The translations under genes and the position numbers were made by a program. The notes beneath the pieces were generated by a model that made no database searches, was not told where the DNA came from, and saw only the letters and a program-made list of their open reading frames with translations. A stretch of DNA of 49,902 nt, taken from positions 1-49,902 of the forward strand of contig RMBW01000155.1 of NCBI GenBank assembly GCA_004009845.1. Reading direction: 5' to 3'. Shown here piece by piece: positions 34,843 through 44,930 of this stretch. Every line of letters begins with the position of its first letter. Position 1 is the stretch's first letter. The stretch comes from Davidsoniella eucalypti. Taxonomy: Eukaryota > Ascomycota > Sordariomycetes > Microascales > Ceratocystidaceae.

Positions 34843-35035
34843 TGTGAAGAAAGTTCAGCTCAATGCTGCTTAGCCCCGATTCCCGACCTCGCGATAGTTG
34901 TCTCCTTGAGCGCCTTCCTCGCACTCTGGTCTTTTCCTGTGTGTCTCTACCAGCCTGCTAGGTGGACAGTGAAGAAACAAGTTTAGCCAGGCCAGCGCTG
35001 CTTGTCTTCTCCACCGCTACCCCCATGCCGAAATT
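34843..35035 (+). repeat. dispersed repeat, copy 2
   Basis: Same orientation as, and closely similar to, 22772-22967. It lies just after the truncated LINE copy C. Compared with copy 1 it keeps CpG at places where copy 1 has CA or TG (for example CTCGCGATAG against CTCATGATAG, GAGCGCC against GAACACC). Confidence 0.8.
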
Positions 35036-35527
35036 CAATTATCTTTTAATTTATTAGTCTTATGGAGCTATGAAGATTCTTATGGAGCTATAAAGCTATG
35101 AATATTTAGTAGAACATGGCTAAATGTTGTAGCTTTAGTTGACTTGCAGTCCATTTTTTCAATGTTTAATCTTTTTTCCTTGCTTCTTCAAATTCGTTTC
35201 CCTTTCTTTAATTGCAATAAAGTTTTACCTTAGGGTCTACGTCCATCCGTGAAGCGGGGGCCGACGCCAATCTTGTCATGTTTTATCAATATACCTTACA
35301 AGTGACTATGGTTTATTGGTAATTTGTAAGTGGTTCTTCATCGGATACAATTAACGCTAATTTTTGCTCAGACCGTTCGTTCTCTACCTAGTCAAACACG
35401 AAAAAGAGATCCCTGAGCCATGCCAAGACGAGGGTCAAAAAACGCTTTGTTCGCACCATATATCTATCGCTATAGTTTTCTGGGGATTGGCACATGAAAC
35501 GCAAGGTGAAGAAGGCTTTGGGTTTGA

Positions 35528-35573
35528 TTGATTATATTTAACGTATACCTAAATCACTACGATCATACGACGC
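35528..35573 (-). repeat. LINE 3'-tail fragment
   Basis: Matches the 3' end of LINE copy A at 19897-19942: both contain TTGATTATATTTAACG, then CCTAAATCACTA and CATACGACGC at equal spacing. No LINE coding sequence was found next to it, so it appears to be a very short, heavily 5'-truncated insertion or a deletion remnant on the minus strand. Confidence 0.65.
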
Positions 35574-36976
35574 AGGAAGGCGCTTTGGGGGAGTCTAGAC
35601 TAAGAGTTATACAAGGGGCTGATGGATTGCACATGGAACAGAACGGATGAGATAATTATATATGATATTATATGCTAAAAGTAGAAAACCAGGCTCCATC
35701 AATGTTTTCTCACCGTGTTCCAGCAACGTTAGGGATCTCCAAATGGGCATTGCAAGAAACGAGATAGTGCACTATGACGACTGATTGCTAGCACAAGACA
35801 CTCATTCCGGTAATTGCTTGGCTGATACATAACACCGGTGATTACATTAGATACCGAAAACGGAGGGCACATATAGCTCCTAATGAACTCCCCGAAACTT
35901 TCTGCCGCTTGGAACATGATCATAGCCCCCAGAATCTCTTCCGGAAACTATTGATCATGGCCTCTTTGTGAATATATAGATCATTCCTGTTGTAATAACT
36001 AGATGTGGATATGAGTACAGCCTAGGAACATCCAGCCACAAATTGTGTAGTAAGCTTGTCCGGACGATGTGAAATAACACCCACAGCACAACTACTACCC
36101 TAGATCCGTTTGTACGAGATTCTTTCGGCCAGGGCGTGATTATTTGGTTTTAAACGGTTACATATCCATCTCTTCTTCGATCCTGCCGAGTTATAATTTA
36201 CTTCTAGAATTCTTTGCGGAAGGTAGCATAACCACCTATCAGCCGCATTTCGGGCCAGAGCCGTAATTGCATTGCTTGATAATTTCCGTCCAAAACTATT
36301 AGGCCCGCACTTCATTCACGATGGATCTATAATAAAATTGGTACGCATGTTTATTTATATGCCTTCATTGTGTCTTTAGAAGGAGCACTGCTCTTGTTTT
36401 ATATTGTATATTGGTATCCGCTTCATTAGCGAGAATACTCGAGGACTGTATGTTTCAAATGTAGTCTTCGGAGTAAGAATCACAAGGCTCGACGTGAAGA
36501 AAAGGTTCCCACTAACGAACAAGTGCCGTAAACTAACGCGGATCTTGGATGTGGGCGTGCTTACGGAAAGAAACCCCTACATTCATATTCACCAGGATTA
36601 TAATGCCCATATAGCAAGATTCCTCAAATGAGCCCATGGTTGACCCCTACGTTTGCTAGTTTCTAGAACGGGCTTGTATGATTTTCCGTAGCCACCGTTG
36701 AAATCTGTTTGATGCGGTGGCCCCTGGGTCCTGAAACAACTGAGCACCCTAGTGGAATCCGCAGCTGCGAATGTAAGCGGAAGCTCAGACGGGTTTCCAT
36801 GTGGGCTATAGATGGAATGGAGTATAAAGAGATCAACATCTGCTCGTTAACTATCAACATTTCTAGTTCTTCTCTGCAGACGTCGTCCCAACTCTCACAG
36901 CCAACACCTTTCTTTCTCTTTCTCACACAATAATTTTCGTTTCTTTACTTTCATTATCATTATTTTGCCGGTCAAA
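35574..36976. other. intergenic, no gene seen
   Basis: No supported coding region. The right end is the promoter of the GH131 gene: a TATAAA lies at 36823-36828, about 150 bp before its ATG, followed by the pyrimidine-rich leader 36845-36960. Confidence 0.45.
36823..36828 (+). promoter_or_regulatory. TATA box of the GH131 gene
   Basis: TATAAA about 150 bp upstream of the GH131 start codon, followed by a CT-rich tract with likely transcription starts. Position fits; not otherwise supported. Confidence 0.4.
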
Positions 36977-37962
36977 ATGCAGTCTTTCACTTATCTTCTT
37001 GCTCTCGCTGCCCCGGTGGTAGCTCAGGTCTGCGACATTGCCTTCGAAGGCCGTGTTCCCGACAACACCGAACTCGCAGCTTTCGATACCAGCGCTAGCT
37101 TGTACAACCCTACCAATGTCTTTGGTCAAAACCTGGCCTGGAGCTCTATCCTGAAGTTCCCCGGTGGTGCGGGTCTAGTAAGTTTATGAAATATACCCGA
37201 ATTGTTTCGAACTATATCACTGACATTTAATACTACAGTTTGATGAAAAGACCAAGCCCATGGAAGTCACTATCAATGATAGCAGTATCTTCGCTCCGTC
37301 CCCCACCAATGTCCAGAACGGCTTCCGTCGTGCTGAGCTACTCATTAGCTCCAACAACGGCACTGACGACAGCACCATTGGTGTCAAGACTCTCCACTTC
37401 TCGCTGAAGAAGGATGCTCAGCGCCCCCTGAACGTTTCCCACGAGTACCAGCTAGTCTTCTTGGAGGACTCTACCTTTTCTACCAACCAGTTCGTGCTGA
37501 AGTACGGCACTATCCTGGCTGGTGGTGGTGCCAAGAACCCTGACTCTCTGCAACTCTTCGGCAATGTCGCCGCTACTGCTCCTGGCTTGATCTTCTCTGC
37601 TCCTTTCACTGCTGGTACCTTCCACAACTTCGGTCTCAAGCTTGATTTCACCGCGAAGTGAGTTGATATATTGTTATATTACCATTGATTATGATACTAA
37701 CAGTCTCTCTAGCACTACCCAAGTCTTCTACTCCACTGGAAACTGCACCTTGACACAGCAGACTGACGCCATCACCAACGATGTTCACGGCCAGGGTCAG
37801 TTCCACTTCGGCATGCTGAAGAAGCCTACCGGCAACAGCACTGATATTACACGCTCTGGTTTCCAGCCTTCTGATATCGATGAGGGTATTATTTACTCTG
37901 GCATCTTTGAGGAAGACTCTAGCGATGGTTGTGTTTCCCTCTCGAAAACTAAGAAGCTGTAA
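36977..37962 (+). CDS. secreted GH131 beta-glucanase
   Basis: Extracellular glycoside hydrolase of family 131, whose characterised members cleave beta-1,3/1,6- and beta-1,4-glucans of plant or fungal walls. Exons 36977-37177, 37239-37657 and 37713-37962 (introns of 61 and 55 nt) give 289 residues. A signal peptide covers about 1-17 (MQSFTYLLALAAPVVAQ). The mature protein opens with VCDIAFEGRVPDNTELAAFD and continues through NVFGQNLAWSSILKFP, SPTNVQNGFRRAELL and GVKTLHFSL, which are hallmark stretches of the beta-jelly-roll GH131 domain. It has no cellulose-binding module and no linker. The C-terminus is GIFEEDSSDGCVSLS. Several NxT/S sites fit secretion. The upstream region has a TATA box and CT-rich leader. 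The exact substrate is not predictable from sequence. Confidence 0.93.
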
Positions 37963-38599
37963 ATTAGCATTTTAGCACGTACATAGTTTTCAGTATACCT
38001 CACTACTTTAGCCAAATTTCCAGCAGCTATGAGCCAATGTCGGCTAGATCGACATTCATAGTTCTGAGCAAAACAACACATAAGAAAGTCTACATCAAAG
38101 AGAAGTAAGACGTGTTGCGAGCTCTTTAATTAATTGGGACGACCCTCGTTATTTACAAAAAAATAATATTTGCGCTTCAATCTCCTTTGTGACACTACAT
38201 TGTGAACCCTATTTGTACCTTAACCCTACCATGTGATATCCCTACTACTTTCCAGTCTCAAGATAGAAAGTATAATGCATCTCTACTTGATTACACCATA
38301 TGTAATGATGACATTAGTCGTTAATTTAGTGGATCTTGGATGGGTGTGTTAGATCTGACCCCTTATCTCGGAATTTATCACCGACAATCACTTAAATTTG
38401 GTTTAATTAATTACATAATTTGATCAAAAATTAACATAAAGATTATATGATAATGTTCCTAGATTGGAATGTCTACTAGAACAGGTGATTGAAATGTATA
38501 TATAAATATAGGAATTTCCCTAATTTAGCTGCGTTGTAACCGCTGGCTTTTTGCGTTTTCTTTTTGCCAACTCACCGCTTCCTTCACATTAATGCAACC
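37963..38599. other. intergenic between GH131 and D-amino-acid oxidase genes
   Basis: AT-rich 3' and 5' flanking sequence. No gene or RNA recognised. Confidence 0.5.
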
Positions 38600-39803
38600 A
38601 TGTCACATACTGAATCACCAAAATTCGTTGTTCTAGGTGCGGGGGTAATCGGACTAACAACAGCCAACAAGCTTCGAGAGAGGTTTCCGGAAGCGGCCAT
38701 TTGTATTTTGGCCGAATATTTTCCTGGTGATTACAATGTCGATTACTGCTCGCCCTGGGCAGGCGGAAATTGGTGCTCGTCTGCCAACGATAACGGTACA
38801 TTGGAAAATTGTGACCGAGTAACATATGAGCGCTTTAAGGCTATCAGCAAGGCTTATCCTGAGGCGGGTATCAGACCTTCACCTCTACGTATGTTCTTTG
38901 ACCAAGCAATAGAGCAAACGGGAATTCTTAGTGTTGGAACTGGCAAGATTTGGTATGAAGAACTGGTAGGCGGACTAATCGACATACCAGAGAAAGATGT
39001 ACCACCAAATGCAGTCTTTGGTAAAGAGATACCTCATACATTTGTTATTAATACACAAATTTACCTACAATGGTATGTATGATATTGAGGGACCACGCCG
39101 GCCTAAAATTCGAGACAATGTTAACGTAATAAATTAGGCTACTAGGAAAGTGTCATGATGGCAATATTCAGCTTAAACAACAGCGCATTAGTCATATCAA
39201 CGAGGCATGGCTGAGTACTAAGGTTAAAGCCGTCTTCAACTGTACTGGACTAGGCTCATATAGTCTTGGCGGCGTAGAAGACAAGACCATGTATCCGACG
39301 CGAGGGCAGACTGTGCTTGTTGAGCAACCTATCGAACCTCTGAAGAGAATGTACTTCCGTTCGCCCCGTCGAGTTGACAACAACACTACATACATTTTCC
39401 AACGTCCGATGGCTGGAGGAGTCGTCCTAGGTGGCTGTCGTCAGGATGGAAACTGGGACGGAGAATCAGATCCAGAGTTTGCCTTGGATATCATGAAGCG
39501 TTGCTGCGCTCTTGCTCCAGAACTGGGAAAACCTGAAGATCTCAAGGTTATTCGTCATGGAGTTGGACTTCGGCCCAGCCGGACTGGTGGCCCACGTATC
39601 GAGGTTGAAACAACAAAGTTTGGTCCAGTGATACACATTTATGGTGCCGGCGGTGCTGGCTACCAAGCATCATGGTACGTATGCGTCTAATATCTCGAAA
39701 AAAAAGAAAAAAAAGAAAGCAAGTTAGCTAACATAATAATTGTAGGGGAATGGCTACTCATGGAATTCACCTATTTGAACAATCTCGAAGTAAGGATATA
39801 TAA
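38600..39803 (+). CDS. D-amino-acid oxidase (FAD-dependent)
   Basis: Oxidises D-amino acids to 2-oxo acids, ammonia and hydrogen peroxide, allowing their use as nitrogen source. Exons 38600-39072, 39138-39674 and 39746-39803 give 355 residues, the normal length. The ATG at 38600 starts just before the Rossmann fold; the FAD-binding loop is VVLGAGVIGLTTANKL (residues 10-25). SPWAGGNW is the conserved flavin-contacting loop. VFNCTGLGSYSLGG, YPTRGQTVLVEQP and GLRPSRTGGPRIE are family blocks, and the C-terminal DAO signature IYGAGGAGYQASWGMA spans the last intron. Most fungal relatives end in a peroxisomal SKL-type tripeptide; this one ends SRSKDI, which is not a recognisable PTS1, so its location is uncertain. 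An earlier out-of-frame ATG at 38592 in the leader could lower translation. Confidence 0.92.
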
Positions 39804-40371
39804 TTAAGACCATGTGGGGCTTTTATTCACTATAGCTAGGTTGGTAATGAATGTGTAATGATGGGATATTTCATAATAGTCTTGTTTTACTTGCAATTCT
39901 AGACTCAAATGGGAGACAATGAAGATACTGCGTGATTGTGCCGTAAGATTTATTTATTTATTTATCATTTTACGTCTTGTATTGTGCCGTAAGAATATGC
40001 ATACTTTTACGCTTTATTTAAGATTCTTTAAATGTGACAGTGTACAAGGCTAGTTAGGGTTAATCATCTCATTCAGGATACACGAGAAGCTCAGTTTGTA
40101 GGTTGCAGATTTATTTCTTTTTACAATTACAATGTAACCTGTTGTTTATATATAATACATATTGCCCGCACACCTTACATTATCACATTCTTTATATACC
40201 ACTTACAAAATCAAACATTCTTCTTCTTACTTTGAATCATCATGTCCTTTAGGCTTATATGAACATCAAAGCAAACACATCGGTCACTCCCTCTTCTTCT
40301 ATTTCTCTTGCTTCATCAACTATTTTGATAAAACAGTGCCTTTTCCCTCTCTTCTTACTTCTTACCAGGCT
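39804..40371. other. intergenic, no gene seen
   Basis: AT-rich spacer with an (ATTT)n-like patch near 39951-39965 and the CT-rich leader of the next gene. An in-frame extension of that gene back to 40162 looks non-coding and was not used. Confidence 0.5.
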
Positions 40372-41340
40372 ATGGATGCAAACCCACCACATCTGCAAAC
40401 CCCGGATCAGTTTTACTGGGATGCATGGAAATTTGGACTAAAAAATGAGGAAGTTTTTACTACCCTTCACCACCAGCACAATATGTGCCAAATTCCAATC
40501 AATGATCTAGAATCCTTTTTTTACGACGTGAGGGAGATAGCCCGGACAGCAAACACCAGGCAAGAGCTCGACGATCGTGTCAGAGAACGACAAATGCAGA
40601 GATTGAAAGAAATTCAGGATGCCTACCACTTCCTGGCCGAAGAATCTATCCGGTATGATTTGCCCAAGTCGAAGAGAAAGATATATAAGGAGGTTACCGA
40701 CTTTTACAACAAGACAAGCTTCGGAACCGTCGTCACGCATCTATCGAACTTGATGGAGCTGAAAGTCAACTCTGAAAATACCAAAGGACTCAAGGCTGTC
40801 GTAGACCGCAACGACCGGTTCTTAAAGTCAGAAACAAAACGACAGAAAAAGCCTGCGCAAAGCTTCCCATCAGGCGTGCAGGAGGATTGCAATATCGAGG
40901 AAGTCATAGATCTTAGGGATATCGACCAGCAAAACCATCATCTAGCCATCGCCAACTCCGACAAGTCAAACCTTAGAGTTGATTCAGCCCAAAGTATGAT
41001 TGCCTACAGCCCGCAATGTGTCGGAGCAGATACTAGCCTAGGACAACCCCAACCTCAGCAGCAACAGCCAAAGCAACAACTACCAAAACCACCCTACAAT
41101 CCCCCGAAAGGGGCTTCACCACCAAGCCCACAAGACCCTAAGTCTACCCCTAAACGAAACTCGACCGTTCCCAAAATGAAGCCCGAGAAAAACGACCGCC
41201 GGAGTACTTGGAATTCCAAACCAATACCAAATTCAGGTCCAGGTCCAGGTCTTACTAGAGCTAAAACTCAGGGTCGAGATTCCGTACTGAAACGTTTCCT
41301 TTCGAAATTTCAGCCAGGCAAACCTTTTATTAAGAAGTAA
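40372..41340 (+). CDS. uncharacterised helical and proline/glutamine-rich protein
   Basis: Single exon, 322 residues from the ATG at 40372. I chose this start because the in-frame residues before it (from 40162) look like translated leader, whereas MDANPPHLQTPDQFYWDAW looks like a protein start. Residues about 10-150 are predicted helical and charged (FYDVREIARTANTRQELDD, QMQRLKEIQDAYHFLAEES), with a KSKRKIYKEVTDFYNK stretch. The second half is disordered: a QPQPQQQQPKQQLPKPP tract, then repeated S/P/K and a basic end LKRFLSKFQPGKPFIKK. No catalytic motif, signal peptide or membrane segment is visible. The helical half may be related to the YDR124W-like helical-bundle proteins of fungal subtelomeric clusters, but this is only a guess. 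The codon pattern supports a real gene. Confidence 0.65.
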   Translation: MDANPPHLQTPDQFYWDAWKFGLKNEEVFTTLHHQHNMCQIPINDLESFFYDVREIARTANTRQELDDRVRERQMQRLKEIQDAYHFLAEESIRYDLPKSKRKIYKEVTDFYNKTSFGTVVTHLSNLMELKVNSENTKGLKAVVDRNDRFLKSETKRQKKPAQSFPSGVQEDCNIEEVIDLRDIDQQNHHLAIANSDKSNLRVDSAQSMIAYSPQCVGADTSLGQPQPQQQQPKQQLPKPPYNPPKGASPPSPQDPKSTPKRNSTVPKMKPEKNDRRSTWNSKPIPNSGPGPGLTRAKTQGRDSVLKRFLSKFQPGKPFIKK

Positions 41341-41633
41341 ACTACGTTGCTGCGATGAGAGAAGATTGATGATCGAGCCTATACTATGGCATATATGTTA
41401 TAGTTGTTAGTTGTCAGTTGTCTGAAGCATGATTTGGTAGCAGCTATAGTTTGTTGAATAAATGGCCTACGACATGCGAGTGAATATTTTGTGATGCTTG
41501 CTAGAGTGGTTGTATTGTGTATTGTACAGCACACAGTCTGGAATATTTGTATTCTATTTCTACATTAAAATGTACCCTTCTAACTTATAAGTTAACTATA
41601 TATAGATTCAAATACAAGTCTTCGAGATTTTTC
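41341..41633. terminator. convergent 3' spacer
   Basis: Short AT-rich region between the ends of two convergent genes, which must hold both polyadenylation sites. No defined signal is claimed. Confidence 0.3.
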
Positions 41634-43410
41634 TCAACGTCCTCTGATTGCAGTGCACTCCTCTGGTCGAAGCCTTATCTTTATATCGAATGCGTCCAAT
41701 TTTTCTAATAACATATCAAGTACAGTTTTGCACAGCTTTTCCTCGTCCGCATCTTCGAATTTATGGCGTTCAATATCACGTTCAAGCCTTTTGCGGGCTT
41801 TATCGATCGCCACGGAAAACTTTTTATAATATCCCCACAGATCTTGGAAATATTGCTTCGGAAACGAAAGTCTCCTTAGCACATGCAACATGATAACTCC
41901 TAATCTATAGATGTCTGCTGATTGATCTAGGGAGAACCGATGTTTTGACCGATCGAAGTCTTGCTGGGGCCTGGGATTTATTTCGTAATCCCGACGATGT
42001 CGATACATGCTCCATTGATATCGAAGTGGCCTTTTGACACCAACCGGTCGGCTATTATGCAGCCCAAGAAGTGAAAAGCTAGGCTTGTGACAAATGTCGT
42101 TGTGTGGCTCGTAGATAATATTGCTTGGTTGTATATCATTATGAGCGTAATCTAATTCGTGTATGGTTATGAGAGAACATGTCATACTATACAGGAAATC
42201 CAAAGCCATGCTATGATTCCAAGCAGGCGAAAACATGCCTCTCTTGACATATCGTTTACTGTTTAGAGGATAGCCTCTTAAATTTTCGAAACGAATAATT
42301 TGACGGGGTATATCGTAATAACGGATTATAGGCAGTGACGAGAATTCACGCTCGTTTGGAGAAATGTTCTATATAATTAGACATGTCAATAAACGAAGTT
42401 AACTATACTAAAGAGTGCAATACGCTTACCTCATTTAGCTTGGTATGCAGAGTCACTTGCTCATCAATGCTAATGACGGAATCTTGTTTTCCATTTTTGG
42501 AATACTGCAAGATAAAAGGCTCTCGGTCATTAGATTTGTAATGTCCGCGACAGACGGCAAGATTTGGGCTGTCGTAGAGATAATACTCCACGACAAAATC
42601 ATCGCGGATATCGGAGGTGAAGGCCATGGCGAGGACAGTAGGCCGGTTTCGTAAACTATCTGGATTTCTCTTGCACAAAGATTGCAGTCTTGAGAGTAAG
42701 TCCCGAGAATCCTGGACAGGAAGAATTTTCCAAACCCTTTTGCATTGGAGCGGTATCAATCCGCCAGACACTGGGGATTTAGGTTTTGATTCGATGAATT
42801 TTTGTCTCACGCCGTATGTCTTCTGTAGCGTCCGAATGACCAAGTAGAACACTTCGGTATATACGCCACTGCCTATGTCTAACATGATAGACCAGATGCC
42901 TGGTACAAGAGCAACGTTGGTACCGTTGGGGAGATCTATAGTAGTGTCCGTTTCTAGCATAAAGCAACGGCCACGTCTTTGTTCTACCTTTAACGTGATG
43001 TTCTGCGATATGACGGTCGACGTCAAGACGAACGAGGCCGAAGTAGAACTACCATGTGACTCGATGATGAAATTCGAAGACTCTTCTACGGAGATGTGGA
43101 ATGCATTAGGCAAATTCTCCCCCCCGCAGGGTTTCAAGCACCGTGGGTCTTGATTCGGAAGCGTTTGTGTGACTTCAATCTTGCGCACATCATCACCGAC
43201 AGGTAATGGAACAATCGACATGCGAGTGTATTCGTTCGAGCTTCCTTCCGCTATATAGTCGAGTTCTTCAAGCTCTCTCAATGAAGCGGTATGCAGATCG
43301 TAGGGGGCCATATTGAGCCAGGAAAACGCAGTGAGATTCGGTACAGTAGTGGAAGCAAACAGGAAGAGATATCGTAGGATTTTCCGAGCTGGGGTGACCT
43401 CTAGGTTCAC
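41634..43410 (-). CDS. protein-kinase-like protein (probable pseudokinase) with unknown N-terminal region
   Basis: Exons 43410-42430 and 42368-41634 with a 61-nt intron give 571 residues. The first 330 residues are unrecognised and look beta-rich (FHISVEESSNFIIES, FVLTSTVISQNITLKVEQ, VALVPGIWSIMLDIGSGVY). The C-terminal half resembles the C-lobe of a protein kinase. Helix E is followed by the catalytic loop YAHNDIQPSNIIYE (HND at 403-405, Asn410 kept), and SADIYRLGVIMLHVL matches helix F. At the DFG position stands LLG (about 427-429) within SFSLLGLHNSRPVG, so the Mg-binding aspartate is missing. No glycine-rich loop or VAIK-type lysine is apparent. It is therefore probably a pseudokinase or scaffold. 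The start is uncertain: MAPYDLHTASLREL at residue 34 is an alternative. Neighbours give no clue to the role. Confidence 0.72.
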
Positions 43411-44930
43411 GATCGTCTGAAGAAACTCGGCTCAAAGTTTTGCTGTTATGCGAGCAACGGCGACATGGTCAAAGTGCAAGATTGAAATGGACACACTGAA
43501 GAATACTAATGATATCAAAAATGAAAGTAGAAAGTCTATCTCTTGTCTACATCATGGGAGACGGCAATGGTGAATCGTCCAATCTATCTTGGGCTGTATA
43601 CCGTCCGTAGCCTGCTCACTATGCATGCTGATGTGTATGAGCCTGCCTGAATGAAGTCATACCTATCTACTAGAATATATGGTATTTCTGAACAAACTCT
43701 GATATCTAACTCATATAAGTCCGTTGTCAAAGATATCAATCTCGGTAGCTAGCTTATTGTGTATGATGGGCTTCATTCTACAGTAGAAACTAGGTGGGCT
43801 AAAGAGATGGTGCTGACAGAAAGGACCCAAAATGGGTATGAGCTGTGATATTGACATCCCAAAACTTTATGCGCACAACACATAGAAATGCTGTTGATAA
43901 AGAAGGTCAGAATTCTAGTTCAGTATACTTGGCCTCCTATGAGGCGGAAATCTGAGTTGTGTAACGTACTATTTTATTATGAAGCCAGCTGTTTCATATA
44001 ATAAGCAATTGTCTATTTTCATTGTCTGGGATCCTTCTGGCAGAATAAGGTAAGGTGCATATAGTGTGGTCAGCCAAAACAAAACAACAGCTCATGAATG
44101 ACGCTAGAGTACTTACAACACGGACAGCTGGCAGCCTTTGATTGGACCAATTTTCCAAATCCCGCCCTAACAACATCCTTCCCAAAGAACTCGACCTAGC
44201 TTTGATAGATTGCATAAATCCCATTGGTGGTATTCCTATAGATGTAGAAGCTAACCTGATTATAAAGTATTATGACGTTCTGGAATAGAAAGGGCATCTT
44301 TCTAGTACAAAAACGTGGGTTCTTGATGTTGCATTAACCCGTAAGCTCTTATTTTAGCCTCGAGATGGAATACCGAGCCGTCTGACACAGCCTGATATTT
44401 CTTTTTTTTGGCGATAGCTCTGCCATGTTTGTTTCCATAGATGACAATAATATGGAGAACCCGTAATCTTCGATATATTTATGTTACATTACCACACATA
44501 TCGTGATATTTTCTCGATGCCTCATAACTTTACTAGAACAATTTTATCAACGCGAATAAAATACGGCAGTTTGACAACAGAATATCGATCCTGAAACTAA
44601 CTTATAATTTCAAATACTACGCAGTACTTGCATTGAAATTCATAAAATCATAGTAGCAAGGTTGGGCATCATCAGGAAGGATTGCCATGTCAAATTAGGC
44701 ACAGTATCCACATGACTGGAACAAAAATATTCTTCTGATACAATATGATGTAAGTTATAGAAAAATGGATCAGTAACAACTTGTTGTCGTGGAAGGAATT
44801 AATTATTTGACGATAAGTCATTATGTGATGTAACTGAAAGGCATTTGTGTTTGTCGTTGATAGCCAGATGTAGGCATATTTCAACCGAACCAAACATCAG
44901 GCAATGCTCTGGAACCTAATTTGCATGGAC
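43411..44930. other. intergenic, no gene seen
   Basis: Upstream of the kinase-like gene and downstream of the DUR3 pseudogene. AT-rich, with short frames only. No motif was recognised. Confidence 0.5.
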
